Origin: Ignavibacteria bacterium
GTDB lineage: Bacteria; Bacteroidota; Ignavibacteria; Tepidaquicellales; Tepidaquicellaceae
NCBI GenBank assembly: GCA_041649015.1
Contig: JBAZNU010000004.1
Coordinates: 124,001 to 188,000, forward strand
Direction of reading: 5' to 3'
Length of the DNA stretch: 64,000 nucleotides
The notes under the pieces are model-generated. The model was not told the origin of the DNA and did not search any database. It saw nothing but the letters and a program-made list of their open reading frames with translations. Positions 27,401-37,123 of the stretch are shown in pieces (within the stretch, counting starts at the first letter, position 1; each line of letters starts with the position of its first letter). The translations under genes and the position numbers were made by a program.

Positions 27401-28307
27401 AATTAATGATAACATTGATTTAAGAGATCTTGACACAGAAAGTGATTGGTCTAATAGCAAGAGAGCCAATTCAATGATAATAGATATTTTCAAGAATTAT
27501 CAGTACAAGTATGTTGAGATAGAAGAAAAATACAAAAGACTTAAAGTTAAAGTAACTTTGGGAGATGAACTACCTAATGGTGTTGTTAAACTTGCAAAAG
27601 TTTACGTCGCAAAGAAAAGAAAATTATCGGTTGGTGATAAAATGGCTGGCAGACACGGAAACAAAGGAGTGGTTGCCAAAATTGTATCTCCCGAAGATAT
27701 GCCATTTATGCCTGATGGCAGACCTGTAGATATAGTTCTCAATCCTCTCGGTGTTCCTTCACGTATGAACCTCGGTCAGTTGTACGAAACTGCATTGGGC
27801 TGGGTAGGAAAACTAAATGGGGTTAAATTTGCAACACCCATATTTGATGGTGCTTCTGTTGAAGAAATAATTAAGTCGTTAGAACAATCAGGTTTACCCA
27901 ATAATTCTCGTTCTGATTTATACGATGGAATGACCGGCATTAAGTTTGATCAGCAGGTTACTATAGGATATATTTATATGTTAAAGTTATCTCACCTTGT
28001 TGATGATAAGATTCATGCTCGTTCGATCGGACCTTATTCACTGATTACTCAGCAGCCTCTTGGTGGTAAAGCTCAGTTTGGTGGACAAAGATTCGGAGAG
28101 ATGGAGTGCTGGGCATTGCAAGGATACGGAGCTTCTCATATCTTGAGGGAAATGCTGACAGTTAAGAGTGATGATGTGATCGGTAGAAGCAAGGTGTATG
28201 AAGCAATTATTAAGGGTGAAAATCTTCCTGAACCTAATATACCAGAAGCTTTCAACGTCATAATGAAGGAATTACAAGGACTTGGTCTAGATATTAATAT
28301 TGATTAA
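24471..28307 (+). CDS. rpoB: RNA polymerase subunit beta
   Basis: RpoB (1278 aa), complete. The rifampicin-pocket region is visible (F-F-G-T-S-Q-L-S-Q-F-M-D then N-P-L-S-E-M-T-H-K-R-R, about residues 464-488), as are P-R-G-S-F-I-I-N-G (about 140-148), G-D-K-M-A-G-R-H-G-N-K-G (about 1056-1067) with catalytic-centre lysines, and the C-terminal G-E-M-E-C-W-A-L. In the pocket the residues matching common resistance positions look wild type (S-Q-L, D-Q, H-K-R). A lineage insert around 970-1010 is Lys/Glu-rich. rpoC follows after 36 nt. Confidence 0.98.
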   Translation: MELKGVLSGLKPLNAKNNRLTFSKSDIHKDPPDLLNVQLQSYKDFLQEDVPISKRKAIGLQKVFEDNFPITDSRETALLEFVEYFIEKPPYTIIECQEQGLTYSVPVKVKLRLSTKPNSAAKEYNYVLEQDVYLGQLPYMTPRGSFIINGAERVIVSQLHRSPGVVFNESTHANGTELFSARVIPYKGSWVEFTTDINDLLYAYVDRKKKFYFSTLLRALSINDKVKMMELFNLIEEVTINDRSYLDFVGRITVEPVIDKETGEEFGIDTGTILTEEHLISILNGKLKSLNLLKADCTDGERVIFNTIIEDEEEELAEKPAEPMTAKEKKAAQLIAEAEGESARSYIEKQFFNPKKYDLGEVGRYKINRKLELNIDENTTILTLEDIKKIIEYIRDLVDGRKEVDDIDHLGNRRVRTVNEQLSQQFGLGLSRMIRTIREKMSIHDEENLTPLRLVSSRPITSALSSFFGTSQLSQFMDQTNPLSEMTHKRRISALGPGGLSRERAGFEVRDVHYTHYGRLCPIETPEGPNIGLISSLCIHSRVNELGFIETPYRKVEDGKVSTDIEFISADIEDDYKIAQANEPLDAKGNFLNKKVKSRFKGDFPLEEGKHVDYMDVATNQIVSAAAALIPFLEHDDANRALMGSNMQRQAVPLLRPQSPIVGTGFEEIVARDSRSMIVAEADGVIEYISSDKIIVKYNIREDSEESLLSFEDKRTVEYKLVKFLRTNQDTSINQRPIVREGQRVKKGDILADGSSTENGELALGRNILVAFMPWRGFNFEDAIVISEKVVSKDIFTSVHIEEFSLEVRDTKRGEEELTKEIPNVSEEATKDLDENGIVRIGAEVKEGDILIGKVTPKGETEPTPEEKLLRAIFGDKAGDVKDASLKAPPGLKGIVINRKLFSRKTKDSEGKREEKKRIDKFESERKKEIKELNLKLAEKLGILLDGKDSEGIRDTKGNIIIRRNYTFKRETFTNLLINDNIDLRDLDTESDWSNSKRANSMIIDIFKNYQYKYVEIEEKYKRLKVKVTLGDELPNGVVKLAKVYVAKKRKLSVGDKMAGRHGNKGVVAKIVSPEDMPFMPDGRPVDIVLNPLGVPSRMNLGQLYETALGWVGKLNGVKFATPIFDGASVEEIIKSLEQSGLPNNSRSDLYDGMTGIKFDQQVTIGYIYMLKLSHLVDDKIHARSIGPYSLITQQPLGGKAQFGGQRFGEMECWALQGYGASHILREMLTVKSDDVIGRSKVYEAIIKGENLPEPNIPEAFNVIMKELQGLGLDINID

Positions 28308-28343
28308 TTCAAACAGTAAAAGAAATTAAATTTATTTAAATAT

Positions 28344-31300
28344 ATGCCAATTAAACCCGAACAAAAGAGGAAACGCTTTTCAAAAATAACGATAAACGTT
28401 GCCTCTACGGATACAATAATATCAAATTCTTATGGTGAAGTTACTAAGCCTGAGACTATAAATTACAGAACTTTTAAACCAGACAAAGACGGTTTATTCT
28501 GTGAAAAGATTTTCGGTCCTGTAAAAGACTGGGAATGTCACTGCGGTAAATACAGAGGCATAAGATACAAAGGTATTGTGTGTGACAGATGTGGTGTTGA
28601 GATTAACATGAAAAATGTCAGACGAGAAAGGATGGGGCATATTTCTTTATGTGTACCCGTTGTACATATTTGGTATTTCAGGTCATTACCATCCAAGATT
28701 GGATACGTGTTAGGTATTACATCAAAAGATCTGGAGAAGATTATATATTATGAGTCATACGTTGTAATTAATCCTGGTAAGTCAAGGTTCAAAAAGAATG
28801 AATTGATATCGGAAGAGGATTATTTAGAAGAATTAGCGAAGATGCCAGAGGATAATCAGTTTCTGGATGACGATGATAAAAACAAGTTTTTGGTTGACCA
28901 GGGTGGCAAAGCTGTTAAAGAGATGTTAAGAAGAGTTATTATCAATGAAGAAATATCAAGACTCCGAGCTGAATTACAGGATGAACCTTCAGCTGTGAAG
29001 AAAGCTGAAAATATAAAGAGGCTAAGAGTACTTGAATCTTTTAAGCTGAAACCGGATGGTAAACCAAATAAACCTGAGTGGATGGTATTTGATGTTATTC
29101 CTGTAATACCTCCGGAATTGAGACCTTTAGTACCTTTAGAAGGCGGCAGGTTTGCAACAAGTGATTTGAATGATTTGTACAGAAGAGTAATTATCAGAAA
29201 CAACAGATTAAAAAGATTAATAGATATAAAAGCACCGGAAGTAATTCTGAGAAATGAAAAGAGAATGCTTCAAGAGGCTGTTGATGCGTTACTCGACAAT
29301 TCGAGAAGAGTCACAGCGGTAAGGGCAGAAAACAGAGCTTTGAAATCTTTATCGGATATTCTGAAAGGCAAGCAAGGAAGATTCCGTCAGAATTTGTTAG
29401 GTAAAAGAGTTGACTATTCAGGTCGTTCAGTTATTGTTGTCGGTCCGGATTTAAAGCTGCATCAGTGTGGTATTCCAAAGGATATGGCTCTTGAATTATT
29501 TAAGCCTTTTGTAATAAGAAGGCTTATTGACAGGGATTACGTAAAAACAGTAAAAAGTGCTAAAAAACTGATAGATAAAAGAACTCCTGAAGTATGGGAT
29601 ATTCTTGAGAACGTAATAGACGGACATCCTGTATTGCTAAACCGTGCACCAACGTTACACAGGCTAAGTATACAAGCATTTCAACCGGTACTTATCGAAG
29701 GAAAAGCAATTACACTTCATCCTTTCGTCTGTACAGCATTTAACGCTGATTTTGACGGTGACCAGATGGCAGTTCACGTTCCTTTATCTTATGATGCACA
29801 GCTTGAGGCAACAATCTTGATGTTATCAACTCATAATATTCTGTCGCCTCAGAATGGTAATCCGATTATTGTTCCTAATCAGGAATTGGTTCTTGGATGC
29901 TATTATCTGACAAAAGACCTTAAGGGAGATAAAGGAGAAGGAAAATTATTTTCTTCGCCAAAGGAATTATTGGTTGCAGTAAACAATAAAGTAGTTGGTT
30001 TACATGCAAGGATAAAGATAAGAATTAAGGGTGAATTAATAGAAACTACTGCAGGACGTGTAATCTTTAATGAAATAGTACCTGAAGAAATTCCTTTTAT
30101 TAATGAACTTCTGAGAAAGAAGAAAATCATTTCGATAATCGGAATGATATATAGAAAAGTAGGAAATCAAAAAACTGCTATATTCTTAGACAAACTTAAA
30201 GAACTTGGATTTAAGTATGCTACAGAAGGCGGTTTATCCGTAAATATTGATGATATTGAAGTTCCGAGTACGAAGAAAAGAATAATTGAAGAAGCATTAG
30301 CTAAAGTAGATTCAATTGAAAGACAAAAGAATAAAGGTATAATCTCCGAAAATGAGAGGTATAATAAGGTTATTGATAACTGGACTCACGTTCGTGACCA
30401 GGTTAAGAACGACCTTATGGATAATCTTCGCAAATCTAAGAAAGGATTTAATTCTTTGCACATGATGATTGATTCCGGTGCAAGAGGTTCAGCTGAGCAG
30501 GTGAGCCAGCTTGCGGGTATGAGAGGTCTTATGCAGAAACCGCAAAAATCTTTAACAGGACAGGCTGGAGAAATTATTGAAAATCCGATTATTGCGAATT
30601 TTAAAGAAGGTTTGTCAATACTTGAATATTTTATTTCAACGCATGGTGCCAGAAAAGGTCTTGCGGATACAGCATTAAAAACTGCTGACGCAGGTTATCT
30701 TACAAGAAGACTTGTCGATGTTGCTCAAGACGTAATAATCACTGAGAAAGATTGTGGTACTATAAGAGGAGTATATACTGAAGCACTTAAAGAGGGTGAA
30801 GATATAAAGGAACCACTTACTGAAAGAATTCTTGGAAGAGTTACAACTCATGATGTTATAAATCCTTTGACAAAGGAAATAATAGTAAAAACGGGTGATG
30901 AGATCGATGAAGATAAAGTGAAAATTATTTCTGAGTTACCTATCACGGGTGTTGAAATTCGTTCAGTTTTAACCTGTGAATCAAAACGGGGTGTCTGCAC
31001 TAAATGTTACGGCAGGGATTTATCAACAAGCAAAATGGTGAATGTAGGTGAAGCTGTCGGTATTATTGCTGCACAGTCTATCGGCGAACCGGGAACTCAG
31101 CTAACACTTAGAACATTCCACATTGGCGGTACAGCAAGTAAAATTGTAACACAATCAGAAATTACTTCAAAGTTTGAAGGAAAGGTAGTATTTGAAAATT
31201 TCAAGATTGTCGAATACATAACACCTGCTGATGTTCAGCATATTTCATTAAGTAGGAATGGTGTTATAAATATTGTAGACGACAAGAAGAATATTTTAAC

Positions 31301-32600
31301 TAAATATCAGGTTCCTTACGGTTCAAAATTAAAAGTAAAACATAACGAAAAAGTAACTAAAGATCAGAAACTTTATGAGTGGGATCCTTATAATTCTGTA
31401 ATTGTTGCTGAACATAACGGAACACTTAAGTATCAAGACCTTGAAGAAGGCAAGCAGTATGAGTTGGTAGTTGACGATTTAGGCAATCTTCAAAAAACAG
31501 TTATAGAAAGTAAAGACAAAACAAAGAGTCCTACATTACAGATTGTGAGTAATAAGGGTAAAGTTTTGAGTTCGTATCTTATTCCTGCAAAAGCAAACCT
31601 TTCATTTGCTGATGGTGAGGAAATAAAAGCAGGAACTATAATTGCTAAAATTCCAAGAGATTCAGGTAAGACTCGAGATATTACAGGCGGTTTACCCAGA
31701 GTTACAGAATTGTTTGAAGCAAGAAGTCCTGCCGACCCTGCAAAGATTGCAGAGATTGACGGTAAAGTTGAAATCGGTAAGATATCAAGAGGAAGCAGAG
31801 AAGTCCTGTTATCAAGCCAGGATGGATCAAAGAAAATTGATTACAGAATACCTGTTTCAAAGCATATTCTTGTAAGAAGTGGTGATTATGTATCTGCAGG
31901 TGAACCGTTAACCGGCGGTGCTTTTGACCCAGTTGATATTTTGAAGATTAAAGGTGTTTCTGAAGTTCAGGAATATCTTGTTAACGAAATTCAGGAGGTT
32001 TACAGAATACAGGGCGTAAAAATAAATGATAAACACATTGAGGTTATTGTAAGGCAAATGCTTCAAAAGGTTAAAGTTACAAGCTCCGGTGATACAACAT
32101 TCCTTGAAGGCGACGTTATACATAAGAATACTTTTGCTGAAGGAAATGAAAGAATTCGTGGAATGGTGGTTGTAACCGATAAGGGTGACAGTGATGCGGT
32201 TTCCATAGGTGAGCTTTTGCCGAAAAAAGCTGTTAAAGAACTAAATTCATTGTTAAAGAAAAAGAATAAAACAGGTATTAAAACGAGAGATGCAGTTCCT
32301 GCGACGGCTGATGCGGTATTGTTGGGAATAACACAGACATCGTTATCTACTGACAGCTTCATTTCAGCAGCTTCATTCCAGGAGACTACAAGAGTTCTGA
32401 CTGATGCAGCAATTAAAGGCAAGGTCGATTATTTACTTGGACTAAAAGAAAACGTTATTATCGGTCAGATAATTCCAGCCGGTACAGGTTTAAGGAAATA
32501 TAAAGAATTAATTGTTTCGCATATTGATAAGCACTCAATGGAAGAATTTAGTGATGTTGTTGAAGAAAAAGAAAAAGTCAAAAAAGAATACGAGATATAA
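28344..32600 (+). CDS. rpoC: RNA polymerase subunit beta'
   Basis: RpoC (1418 aa), complete. The N-terminal zinc ribbon C-H-C-G...C-D-R-C lies at about 66-84, the catalytic Mg-binding [10 protein letters not shown] at about 470-479, the bridge/trigger region includes M-R-G-L-M-Q-K-P (about 728-735), and the second zinc site [11 protein letters not shown] at about 879-889. Last gene of the secE-rpoC run; a GC-rich hairpin terminator follows at once. Confidence 0.98.
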   Translation: MPIKPEQKRKRFSKITINVASTDTIISNSYGEVTKPETINYRTFKPDKDGLFCEKIFGPVKDWECHCGKYRGIRYKGIVCDRCGVEINMKNVRRERMGHISLCVPVVHIWYFRSLPSKIGYVLGITSKDLEKIIYYESYVVINPGKSRFKKNELISEEDYLEELAKMPEDNQFLDDDDKNKFLVDQGGKAVKEMLRRVIINEEISRLRAELQDEPSAVKKAENIKRLRVLESFKLKPDGKPNKPEWMVFDVIPVIPPELRPLVPLEGGRFATSDLNDLYRRVIIRNNRLKRLIDIKAPEVILRNEKRMLQEAVDALLDNSRRVTAVRAENRALKSLSDILKGKQGRFRQNLLGKRVDYSGRSVIVVGPDLKLHQCGIPKDMALELFKPFVIRRLIDRDYVKTVKSAKKLIDKRTPEVWDILENVIDGHPVLLNRAPTLHRLSIQAFQPVLIEGKAITLHPFVCTAFNADFDGDQMAVHVPLSYDAQLEATILMLSTHNILSPQNGNPIIVPNQELVLGCYYLTKDLKGDKGEGKLFSSPKELLVAVNNKVVGLHARIKIRIKGELIETTAGRVIFNEIVPEEIPFINELLRKKKIISIIGMIYRKVGNQKTAIFLDKLKELGFKYATEGGLSVNIDDIEVPSTKKRIIEEALAKVDSIERQKNKGIISENERYNKVIDNWTHVRDQVKNDLMDNLRKSKKGFNSLHMMIDSGARGSAEQVSQLAGMRGLMQKPQKSLTGQAGEIIENPIIANFKEGLSILEYFISTHGARKGLADTALKTADAGYLTRRLVDVAQDVIITEKDCGTIRGVYTEALKEGEDIKEPLTERILGRVTTHDVINPLTKEIIVKTGDEIDEDKVKIISELPITGVEIRSVLTCESKRGVCTKCYGRDLSTSKMVNVGEAVGIIAAQSIGEPGTQLTLRTFHIGGTASKIVTQSEITSKFEGKVVFENFKIVEYITPADVQHISLSRNGVINIVDDKKNILTKYQVPYGSKLKVKHNEKVTKDQKLYEWDPYNSVIVAEHNGTLKYQDLEEGKQYELVVDDLGNLQKTVIESKDKTKSPTLQIVSNKGKVLSSYLIPAKANLSFADGEEIKAGTIIAKIPRDSGKTRDITGGLPRVTELFEARSPADPAKIAEIDGKVEIGKISRGSREVLLSSQDGSKKIDYRIPVSKHILVRSGDYVSAGEPLTGGAFDPVDILKIKGVSEVQEYLVNEIQEVYRIQGVKINDKHIEVIVRQMLQKVKVTSSGDTTFLEGDVIHKNTFAEGNERIRGMVVVTDKGDSDAVSIGELLPKKAVKELNSLLKKKNKTGIKTRDAVPATADAVLLGITQTSLSTDSFISAASFQETTRVLTDAAIKGKVDYLLGLKENVIIGQIIPAGTGLRKYKELIVSHIDKHSMEEFSDVVEEKEKVKKEYEI

Positions 32601-32620
32601 AAGTATTTTGAATATGAATA

Positions 32621-32650
32621 AAAAGGGGCTGGGAACAGCCCTTTTTGTTT
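32621..32650 (+). terminator. Intrinsic terminator after rpoC
   Basis: GGGCTG (32626-32631) pairs with CAGCCC (32636-32641), extended by A/T pairs (32621-32625 with 32642-32646), over a GGAA loop, followed by TTTTTG and further T. It ends the secE-rpoC transcript 20 nt after the stop codon. Confidence 0.92.
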
Positions 32651-32918
32651 TTCAATAAAACTATTAGAATTAAGAGTACCGTTTCCCTTTCAATGTTTAT
32701 CTTAAAAATAAATATCCTTCCTTTTCGTTTCAAACACCAATTTTATTAAAGACATAAATGGTATAGCTATATAAATTATTGAAAGTTCGAATTGATTTGG
32801 TTTATCGACACATTCCTTTGCGAATATACACCTTACCACTTTAATTATATGATATATTATATACTTAAGGATAATCCGAAAGAGAAAGTAGTATATTTTG
32901 GGTATTCGAATAGGATAT
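32651..32918. other. Intergenic region after rpoC
   Basis: AT-rich, no supported gene. Reading frames here have a composition unlike real protein. It is the left part of a 680-nt gap that also holds an 11-nt repeat array, an inverted repeat, and the mraZ promoter with its operator. Confidence 0.45.
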
Positions 32919-32973
32919 ATCTATATCGCAGGCATATCGCAGGCATATCGCAGACATATCGCAGGCATACATA
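32919..32973. repeat. Five-unit tandem array with 11-nt period
   Basis: Five 11-nt units: one decayed unit ending ATATCGC (32919), AGGCATATCGC at 32930 and 32941, AGACATATCGC at 32952, and AGGCATACATA at 32963 (decayed). The three central units are almost identical. Located in the rpoC-mraZ gap about 250 nt ahead of the mraZ promoter. Same period as the arrays at 18232 and 55829 but different sequence. Confidence 0.85.
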
Positions 32974-33030
32974 AAAAAGCGACTTTTTGAGAATGCAGGG
33001 AACAAAATTTTGAAGTTTTCTTTAATTATG

Positions 33031-33086
33031 CGCTATTTCCAAAATTCTCAATAAATATTGTTTATCAGGAAGGAATTTTGATAGCG
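33031..33086. repeat. Bulged inverted repeat upstream of mraZ
   Basis: CGCTAT-(ttc)-CAAAATTC (33031-33047) is complementary to GAATTTTG-ATAGCG (33073-33086), 14 paired bases with a 3-nt bulge and a 25-nt loop. No T-run follows. Function unknown; it could be a regulator-binding site or remnant of a small element. Confidence 0.5.
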
Positions 33087-33188
33087 AATCAAAAAGGGGT
33101 ACCTTTGTATATTAGGAGAAAAATATAACTGCTTATCATCAATAATCTTCTTATTAAAAAATAATTCTATAAATTTCAAAGAAATCTG

Positions 33189-33219
33189 TTTGACTTTAAA
33201 TATAATTTATGTATTTTTG
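33189..33219 (+). promoter_or_regulatory. mraZ (dcw cluster) promoter, Bacteroidetes type
   Basis: TTTG (33189-33192), 19-nt spacer, TATTTTTG (33212-33219), an exact match to the TTTG-N19-21-TAnnTTTG consensus. Transcription would start at about 33224-33227, inside the MraZ operator that follows. Confidence 0.75.
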
Positions 33220-33221
33220 TA

Positions 33222-33246
33222 GTGGGATAAAGTGGGATAAAGTGGC
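33222..33246 (+). promoter_or_regulatory. MraZ operator: three GTGG boxes with 10-bp spacing
   Basis: GTGGG at 33222-33226, GTGGG at 33232-33236 and GTGGC at 33242-33246, each separated by the same 5 nt (ATAAA). This is the TGGGN-N5-TGGGN-N5-TGGGN layout reported for E. coli MraZ sites. It overlaps the predicted transcription start, so MraZ binding should block initiation and thus repress mraZ and the downstream division genes. Confidence 0.82.
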
Positions 33247-33283
33247 TTTAATTCCCAATTTAATTTAAAATAAAGTCATAATA

Positions 33284-33742
33284 TTGTTTCAAGGACATTC
33301 AATAGTCGTATTAGATTCGAAATCGAGGATTGTACTTCCTACGAAGTTCAGAAGTAAAATGTCTCCAGAATCGAATAATAAAATTGTTCTTACCAGAGGA
33401 CTAAACGGCTGTCTTATGTTATATCCACTTGATGAATGGGAAAGGGTAAAAATAGGTCTAATGAAATATAACGTCTTCGATGAAGAAGAGAGAAGTTTTA
33501 TGCGACAATTCATGATGTATGTACATGAATGTGATTTGGACTCTCACAACAGATTTTTACTGCCCTCCCAACTAATCGAGTTTGCTCATATCAAAAAAGA
33601 TGTGCTTCTCCTTGGAATGTTACAGAACATTGAAATATGGAATCCGGAACTGAAGTTAGAACTTGATAATAGAAGTCCGGAAACATTTGAAAGTGTTGCT
33701 CAAAAGGTAGCTGAGAAGTTTTTAAATAAAAGCAATAATTAA
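33284..33742 (+). CDS. mraZ: Transcriptional regulator MraZ
   Basis: MraZ (152 aa) is an AbrB-fold DNA-binding protein that forms a ring and represses the dcw cluster. Two SpoVT/AbrB-like halves are seen: L-D-S-K-S-R-I-V-L-P-T-K-F-R (about 10-23) and C-D-L-D-S-H-N-R-F-L-L-P (about 84-95), each with the family D-x-x-x-R-x-x-[IL]-P motif. The start is TTG 33284, which gives the usual M-F-x-G beginning. First gene of the dcw cluster, with its operator 38 nt upstream. Confidence 0.93.
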   Translation: MFQGHSIVVLDSKSRIVLPTKFRSKMSPESNNKIVLTRGLNGCLMLYPLDEWERVKIGLMKYNVFDEEERSFMRQFMMYVHECDLDSHNRFLLPSQLIEFAHIKKDVLLLGMLQNIEIWNPELKLELDNRSPETFESVAQKVAEKFLNKSNN

Positions 33743-33762
33743 TATTTAAATTACATATTTCT

Positions 33763-34665
33763 TTGATTTCGGTTTACCATACACCGGTCCTTATGGACAC
33801 AGCAATATATTATTTGATAAATCCTCTTATCAAAGAAGAAATTATTGTAGACGGGACTTTAGGAGGCGGCGGTTATACTGAATCCATTCTGAATATAATT
33901 TCAGACAAAGGGAAAGTAATAAGTATAGACAAAGATTTAAATGCACTTGAATACTCAAAGGCAAGATTCAAGAACACAAACAAAAATTTGTATATACTGA
34001 ATGATAATTTTGCAAATGTACGAGGTATTGCGACTGAACTTAATCTTAATTCAATAACCGGATTGGTTTTAGATTTAGGATTATCAACATATCAACTTAA
34101 CAGCGAGGATGGATTCAGTTTTTTAAAAGACACCCCTCTGGATATGCGAGCCGACAAAGAGTCCGAGAAAACTGCTTCAGAAATAGTCAACGAATACAGC
34201 GAGAGAGAACTGACTAATATATTCGAAACGTACGGAGAAATAAAGAATGCAAAAAGACTTTCGAAGGCAATCGTTGAAGGCAGAAGGAAAAATCGTATAA
34301 CAGCTACAACAGAATTTGTCAAGATAGTGCAGAGAGAATATGAAATGAAAAAGGATATACCTGTTAAATTTTTCTCAAAGATTTTTCAAGCATTGAGAAT
34401 CGAAGTAAATAATGAACTGAGTGATTTATCAAAAGTGCTTGAAGATGCATTAGATATGATGCAAGACGGCGGCAGGATAGTTGTTGTTTCATATCATTCT
34501 TTAGAGGACAGAATCGTTAAAAATTTTTTCAGGAATCAAAAGCGAGATGACAGAGAGATTAAAATTCTAACTAAAAAGGTAATTAAGCCAGAATATAACG
34601 AAGTAAAAAATAATAGTCGTGCGCGAAGCGCAAAATTAAGAGCAGCTGAGGTAGTCTTGAAATGA
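33763..34665 (+). CDS. rsmH: 16S rRNA (cytosine1402-N4)-methyltransferase RsmH
   Basis: RsmH/MraW (300 aa) methylates N4 of C1402 in 16S rRNA. The SAM-binding motif D-G-T-L-G-G-G-G-Y-T is at about 28-37; the N-terminal Y-H-T-P-V-L (5-10), L-D-L-G-L-S (about 104-109), D-M-R-A-D (about 126-130) and S-Y-H-S-L-E-D-R (about 244-251) signatures are present. The start is TTG 33763, fitting homologues. Overlaps the next gene by 4 nt (ATGA). Confidence 0.95.
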   Translation: MISVYHTPVLMDTAIYYLINPLIKEEIIVDGTLGGGGYTESILNIISDKGKVISIDKDLNALEYSKARFKNTNKNLYILNDNFANVRGIATELNLNSITGLVLDLGLSTYQLNSEDGFSFLKDTPLDMRADKESEKTASEIVNEYSERELTNIFETYGEIKNAKRLSKAIVEGRRKNRITATTEFVKIVQREYEMKKDIPVKFFSKIFQALRIEVNNELSDLSKVLEDALDMMQDGGRIVVVSYHSLEDRIVKNFFRNQKRDDREIKILTKKVIKPEYNEVKNNSRARSAKLRAAEVVLK

Positions 34666-34970
34666 GACAAAACAAAGAAAAGAAAATATCAATATTTATG
34701 CTAATAATCTCATTTCTGATTATATCTTCACTCTCGGTAATTCTGATTAATACTATTATTTCAGTAAATAATTTAATACAAGATGTTAGTTCGGTTAAAG
34801 AAGAGCTGAGTTTAGCTACAGAAATAAATAACACACTAAAAATAGAAATTGAGAAGTTGAGTTCTTTTGACAGAATACGAAAATTAGCGGAAGACAGAAT
34901 TGGGCTTAAAGTAAATGAACAATCGTTTGTTAATGACAGATACTTTAGAAATCAGAGCAAAGAGGATTGA
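34662..34970 (+). CDS. ftsL: Cell division protein FtsL-like
   Basis: A 102-residue bitopic protein: short basic cytoplasmic N-terminus, one transmembrane helix (~9-33), then a coiled-coil-like periplasmic segment (~35-75) and R-I-R-K-L-A-E-D-R-I-G-L (about 71-82), the pattern typical of FtsL/DivIC. FtsL joins FtsB and FtsQ to activate septal peptidoglycan synthesis. Sequence conservation in this family is low, so the name rests on topology, the R-x-x-x-x-A-x-x-x-x-G-[LM] pattern and the position between rsmH and the transpeptidase gene. Its stop TGA overlaps the TTG start of the next gene. Confidence 0.8.
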   Translation: MRQNKEKKISIFMLIISFLIISSLSVILINTIISVNNLIQDVSSVKEELSLATEINNTLKIEIEKLSSFDRIRKLAEDRIGLKVNEQSFVNDRYFRNQSKED

Positions 34971-37123
34971 AATATTTAAACTTAAATAAGGACGCAGCCA
35001 GATTCAGAAAAAGAATTAATTTTACTTTAGCAGTAATTTTATTAATGTTATTTATTGTTATTGGAAGGCTTATTACGCTGCAAATTGTTGATTCTGAAAA
35101 ATACTCAATAATAGCAAAGAAACAGTCACAGACGAGGGAAATCATATCTCCTTTAAGAGGTATAATATTTGACAGGAATATGAATCCATTTGTCTCAAAT
35201 ATTTATAAAGTATCGGTTATTGTAGATCCTTACAAGTTGAAAAATCCTGACACTGTTGCAACATTACTTTCAGGAGTATTTGGAAAAACAAAGCAAGAAT
35301 ATTTAGAAAAATTATTAAACAAGAACGAATCATCATTTTATATTGAGAGAAAAGCTGCGGTGAATGATTTAAAGGGACTCGATACTGTAAGAATAGAAGG
35401 TTTCGAAGTGTTTAAAGATCCTTCAAGGTACTACAATATGGGGCAAACCGCATCACAAATAATAGGATATAATGATTTAGACAACAAGGGAGTGAGCGGA
35501 ATAGAACTTTCATTCAATAAAGACATGACCGGAAAAGATGGATATATGATATCAAGAAAAGACGGAAGAGGGAATAAGAGACAGGATATTAATTATATTC
35601 AAAAAGAACCGGAATCGGGTGCAAACGTTGTTTTAACGATTGATAAAAACATTCAACAAATTGCAGAAGAGGAACTTGCAAGTGGAATAAGTTCATATAA
35701 TGCGGCGAAAGGAAAAGCAGTTATAGTATCGATAAAAACAGGTGAAATATTGGGTATGTGTACATATCCAACTTTTGATCCAAATAATATAAAGAGGGAA
35801 GATACTGCAGGGATGAAAAATTCAGTAATCTCAGACATATATGAACCGGGTTCAACTTTCAAATTAATAACAGCGGCAGCAACGATAGAAGAGAAGTTGA
35901 GTAATGCAAACAGTGTTATAAATACAGAAAGTGGGCGTTATAATGTCTACGGTATGGAGATAGTTGATTCTTACTCAGCATCATCTCTGACTTTTCAGGA
36001 GGCGGTGGAAAAATCAAGTAATATAGGATTTGTTAAAATGTCACAGAAACTCGGTGCAGAAAGATTCTTTAAGTATGCAAGAGATTTTGGATTTGGTATA
36101 TATACCGGTATCGAATTAAACGGTGAGAATAGAGGATATTTAAAGAGACCAATAGATTTTACAAACGGTTCTCTTGAATACATGTCAATAGGTTATCAGG
36201 TAGCGATAAACGCACTTCAGTTAACGATGGCTTATTCAGCTATAGCAAATAACGGCATGCTGATGAAACCATATATCTTAAAAAAGATTGTTAGTCCAGA
36301 CGGCAGGATTTTACAGGAAGGCATGCCGTCTCCAGTAAGGCAAGTAGTATCCGTTGAAACAGCGAAGGAATTAACCCGACTACTAAAAGGAGTAGTCGAA
36401 AGAGGAACTGGAGTTGATGCAAAGATAGAAAGAATCTCGATTGCGGGCAAGACAGGCACAACACAAAAATTGGTTGATGGTGAATATTCAAGCAGTTCAC
36501 ACATTTCATCTTTTGTAGGTTATTTTCCGGCTGATAACCCGGAAATTATTATAACAGTAATAATAGATGAACCAAAGAATGGGTATTATGGCGGAAAAGT
36601 AGCAGCGCCGGTATTTCAAAGAATTGCATCAAGATTGATTGATTATGTTGGAAAATCAAACGGATATAAAGATGAATACATGGTCAGTAATAATATGCAA
36701 AACAATAACATAGAAGCTGCAGGAAATACAAAGATAATACCTAATCTCGTGAATATGAGAATCAAAGATGCCCAAGAAATACTTAAAGAAAGAAATATTG
36801 AATTTATTGTGAATAAGGAATTAAGCAAAAGTGTGTCTGACGAGCAAGTTGTCTATAATCAAGAGCCTTCATACGGCAGTGTATATCATGATGGAACCGT
36901 AGTGAAGTTATTTATATCAGAAAAGAATAATTTAAATGAAGCAAGTTTTATTATACCAGATGTGAAGAACATGAGTCTTAGAAAAGCAATTAATAAACTT
37001 GTATCTGCAGGATTTATCATTGATGTAGATGGAAGTGGAGAAGTTGTTGATGTATATCCAAAAACAGGAACGAAAGTTGCTTCAAATAATAAAGTAATTT
37101 TATTTTGCAAAGAGAAAAACTGA
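34967..37123 (+). CDS. ftsI: Penicillin-binding protein (FtsI/SpoVD type) with PASTA domains
   Basis: A class B PBP transpeptidase (718 aa) that cross-links septal peptidoglycan. One N-terminal transmembrane helix (~18-40), dimerisation domain (~55-215), transpeptidase domain with S296-T-F-K299 (SxxK), S-S-N near 349 (SxN) and K-T-G-T near 494. Two PASTA repeats follow (about 590-650 and 660-717), recognisable from I-P-N-L-V-N-M and I-P-D-V-K-N-M. PASTA tails are found in SpoVD and in Chlorobi/Bacteroidetes homologues. The start is TTG 34967, four bases inside ftsL. Confidence 0.93.
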   Translation: MKYLNLNKDAARFRKRINFTLAVILLMLFIVIGRLITLQIVDSEKYSIIAKKQSQTREIISPLRGIIFDRNMNPFVSNIYKVSVIVDPYKLKNPDTVATLLSGVFGKTKQEYLEKLLNKNESSFYIERKAAVNDLKGLDTVRIEGFEVFKDPSRYYNMGQTASQIIGYNDLDNKGVSGIELSFNKDMTGKDGYMISRKDGRGNKRQDINYIQKEPESGANVVLTIDKNIQQIAEEELASGISSYNAAKGKAVIVSIKTGEILGMCTYPTFDPNNIKREDTAGMKNSVISDIYEPGSTFKLITAAATIEEKLSNANSVINTESGRYNVYGMEIVDSYSASSLTFQEAVEKSSNIGFVKMSQKLGAERFFKYARDFGFGIYTGIELNGENRGYLKRPIDFTNGSLEYMSIGYQVAINALQLTMAYSAIANNGMLMKPYILKKIVSPDGRILQEGMPSPVRQVVSVETAKELTRLLKGVVERGTGVDAKIERISIAGKTGTTQKLVDGEYSSSSHISSFVGYFPADNPEIIITVIIDEPKNGYYGGKVAAPVFQRIASRLIDYVGKSNGYKDEYMVSNNMQNNNIEAAGNTKIIPNLVNMRIKDAQEILKERNIEFIVNKELSKSVSDEQVVYNQEPSYGSVYHDGTVVKLFISEKNNLNEASFIIPDVKNMSLRKAINKLVSAGFIIDVDGSGEVVDVYPKTGTKVASNNKVILFCKEKN

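Noticed and set aside
32792..32974. 60-codon frame upstream of mraZ
   Set aside because: Its end is read from the 11-nt repeat array and its composition is not protein-like.
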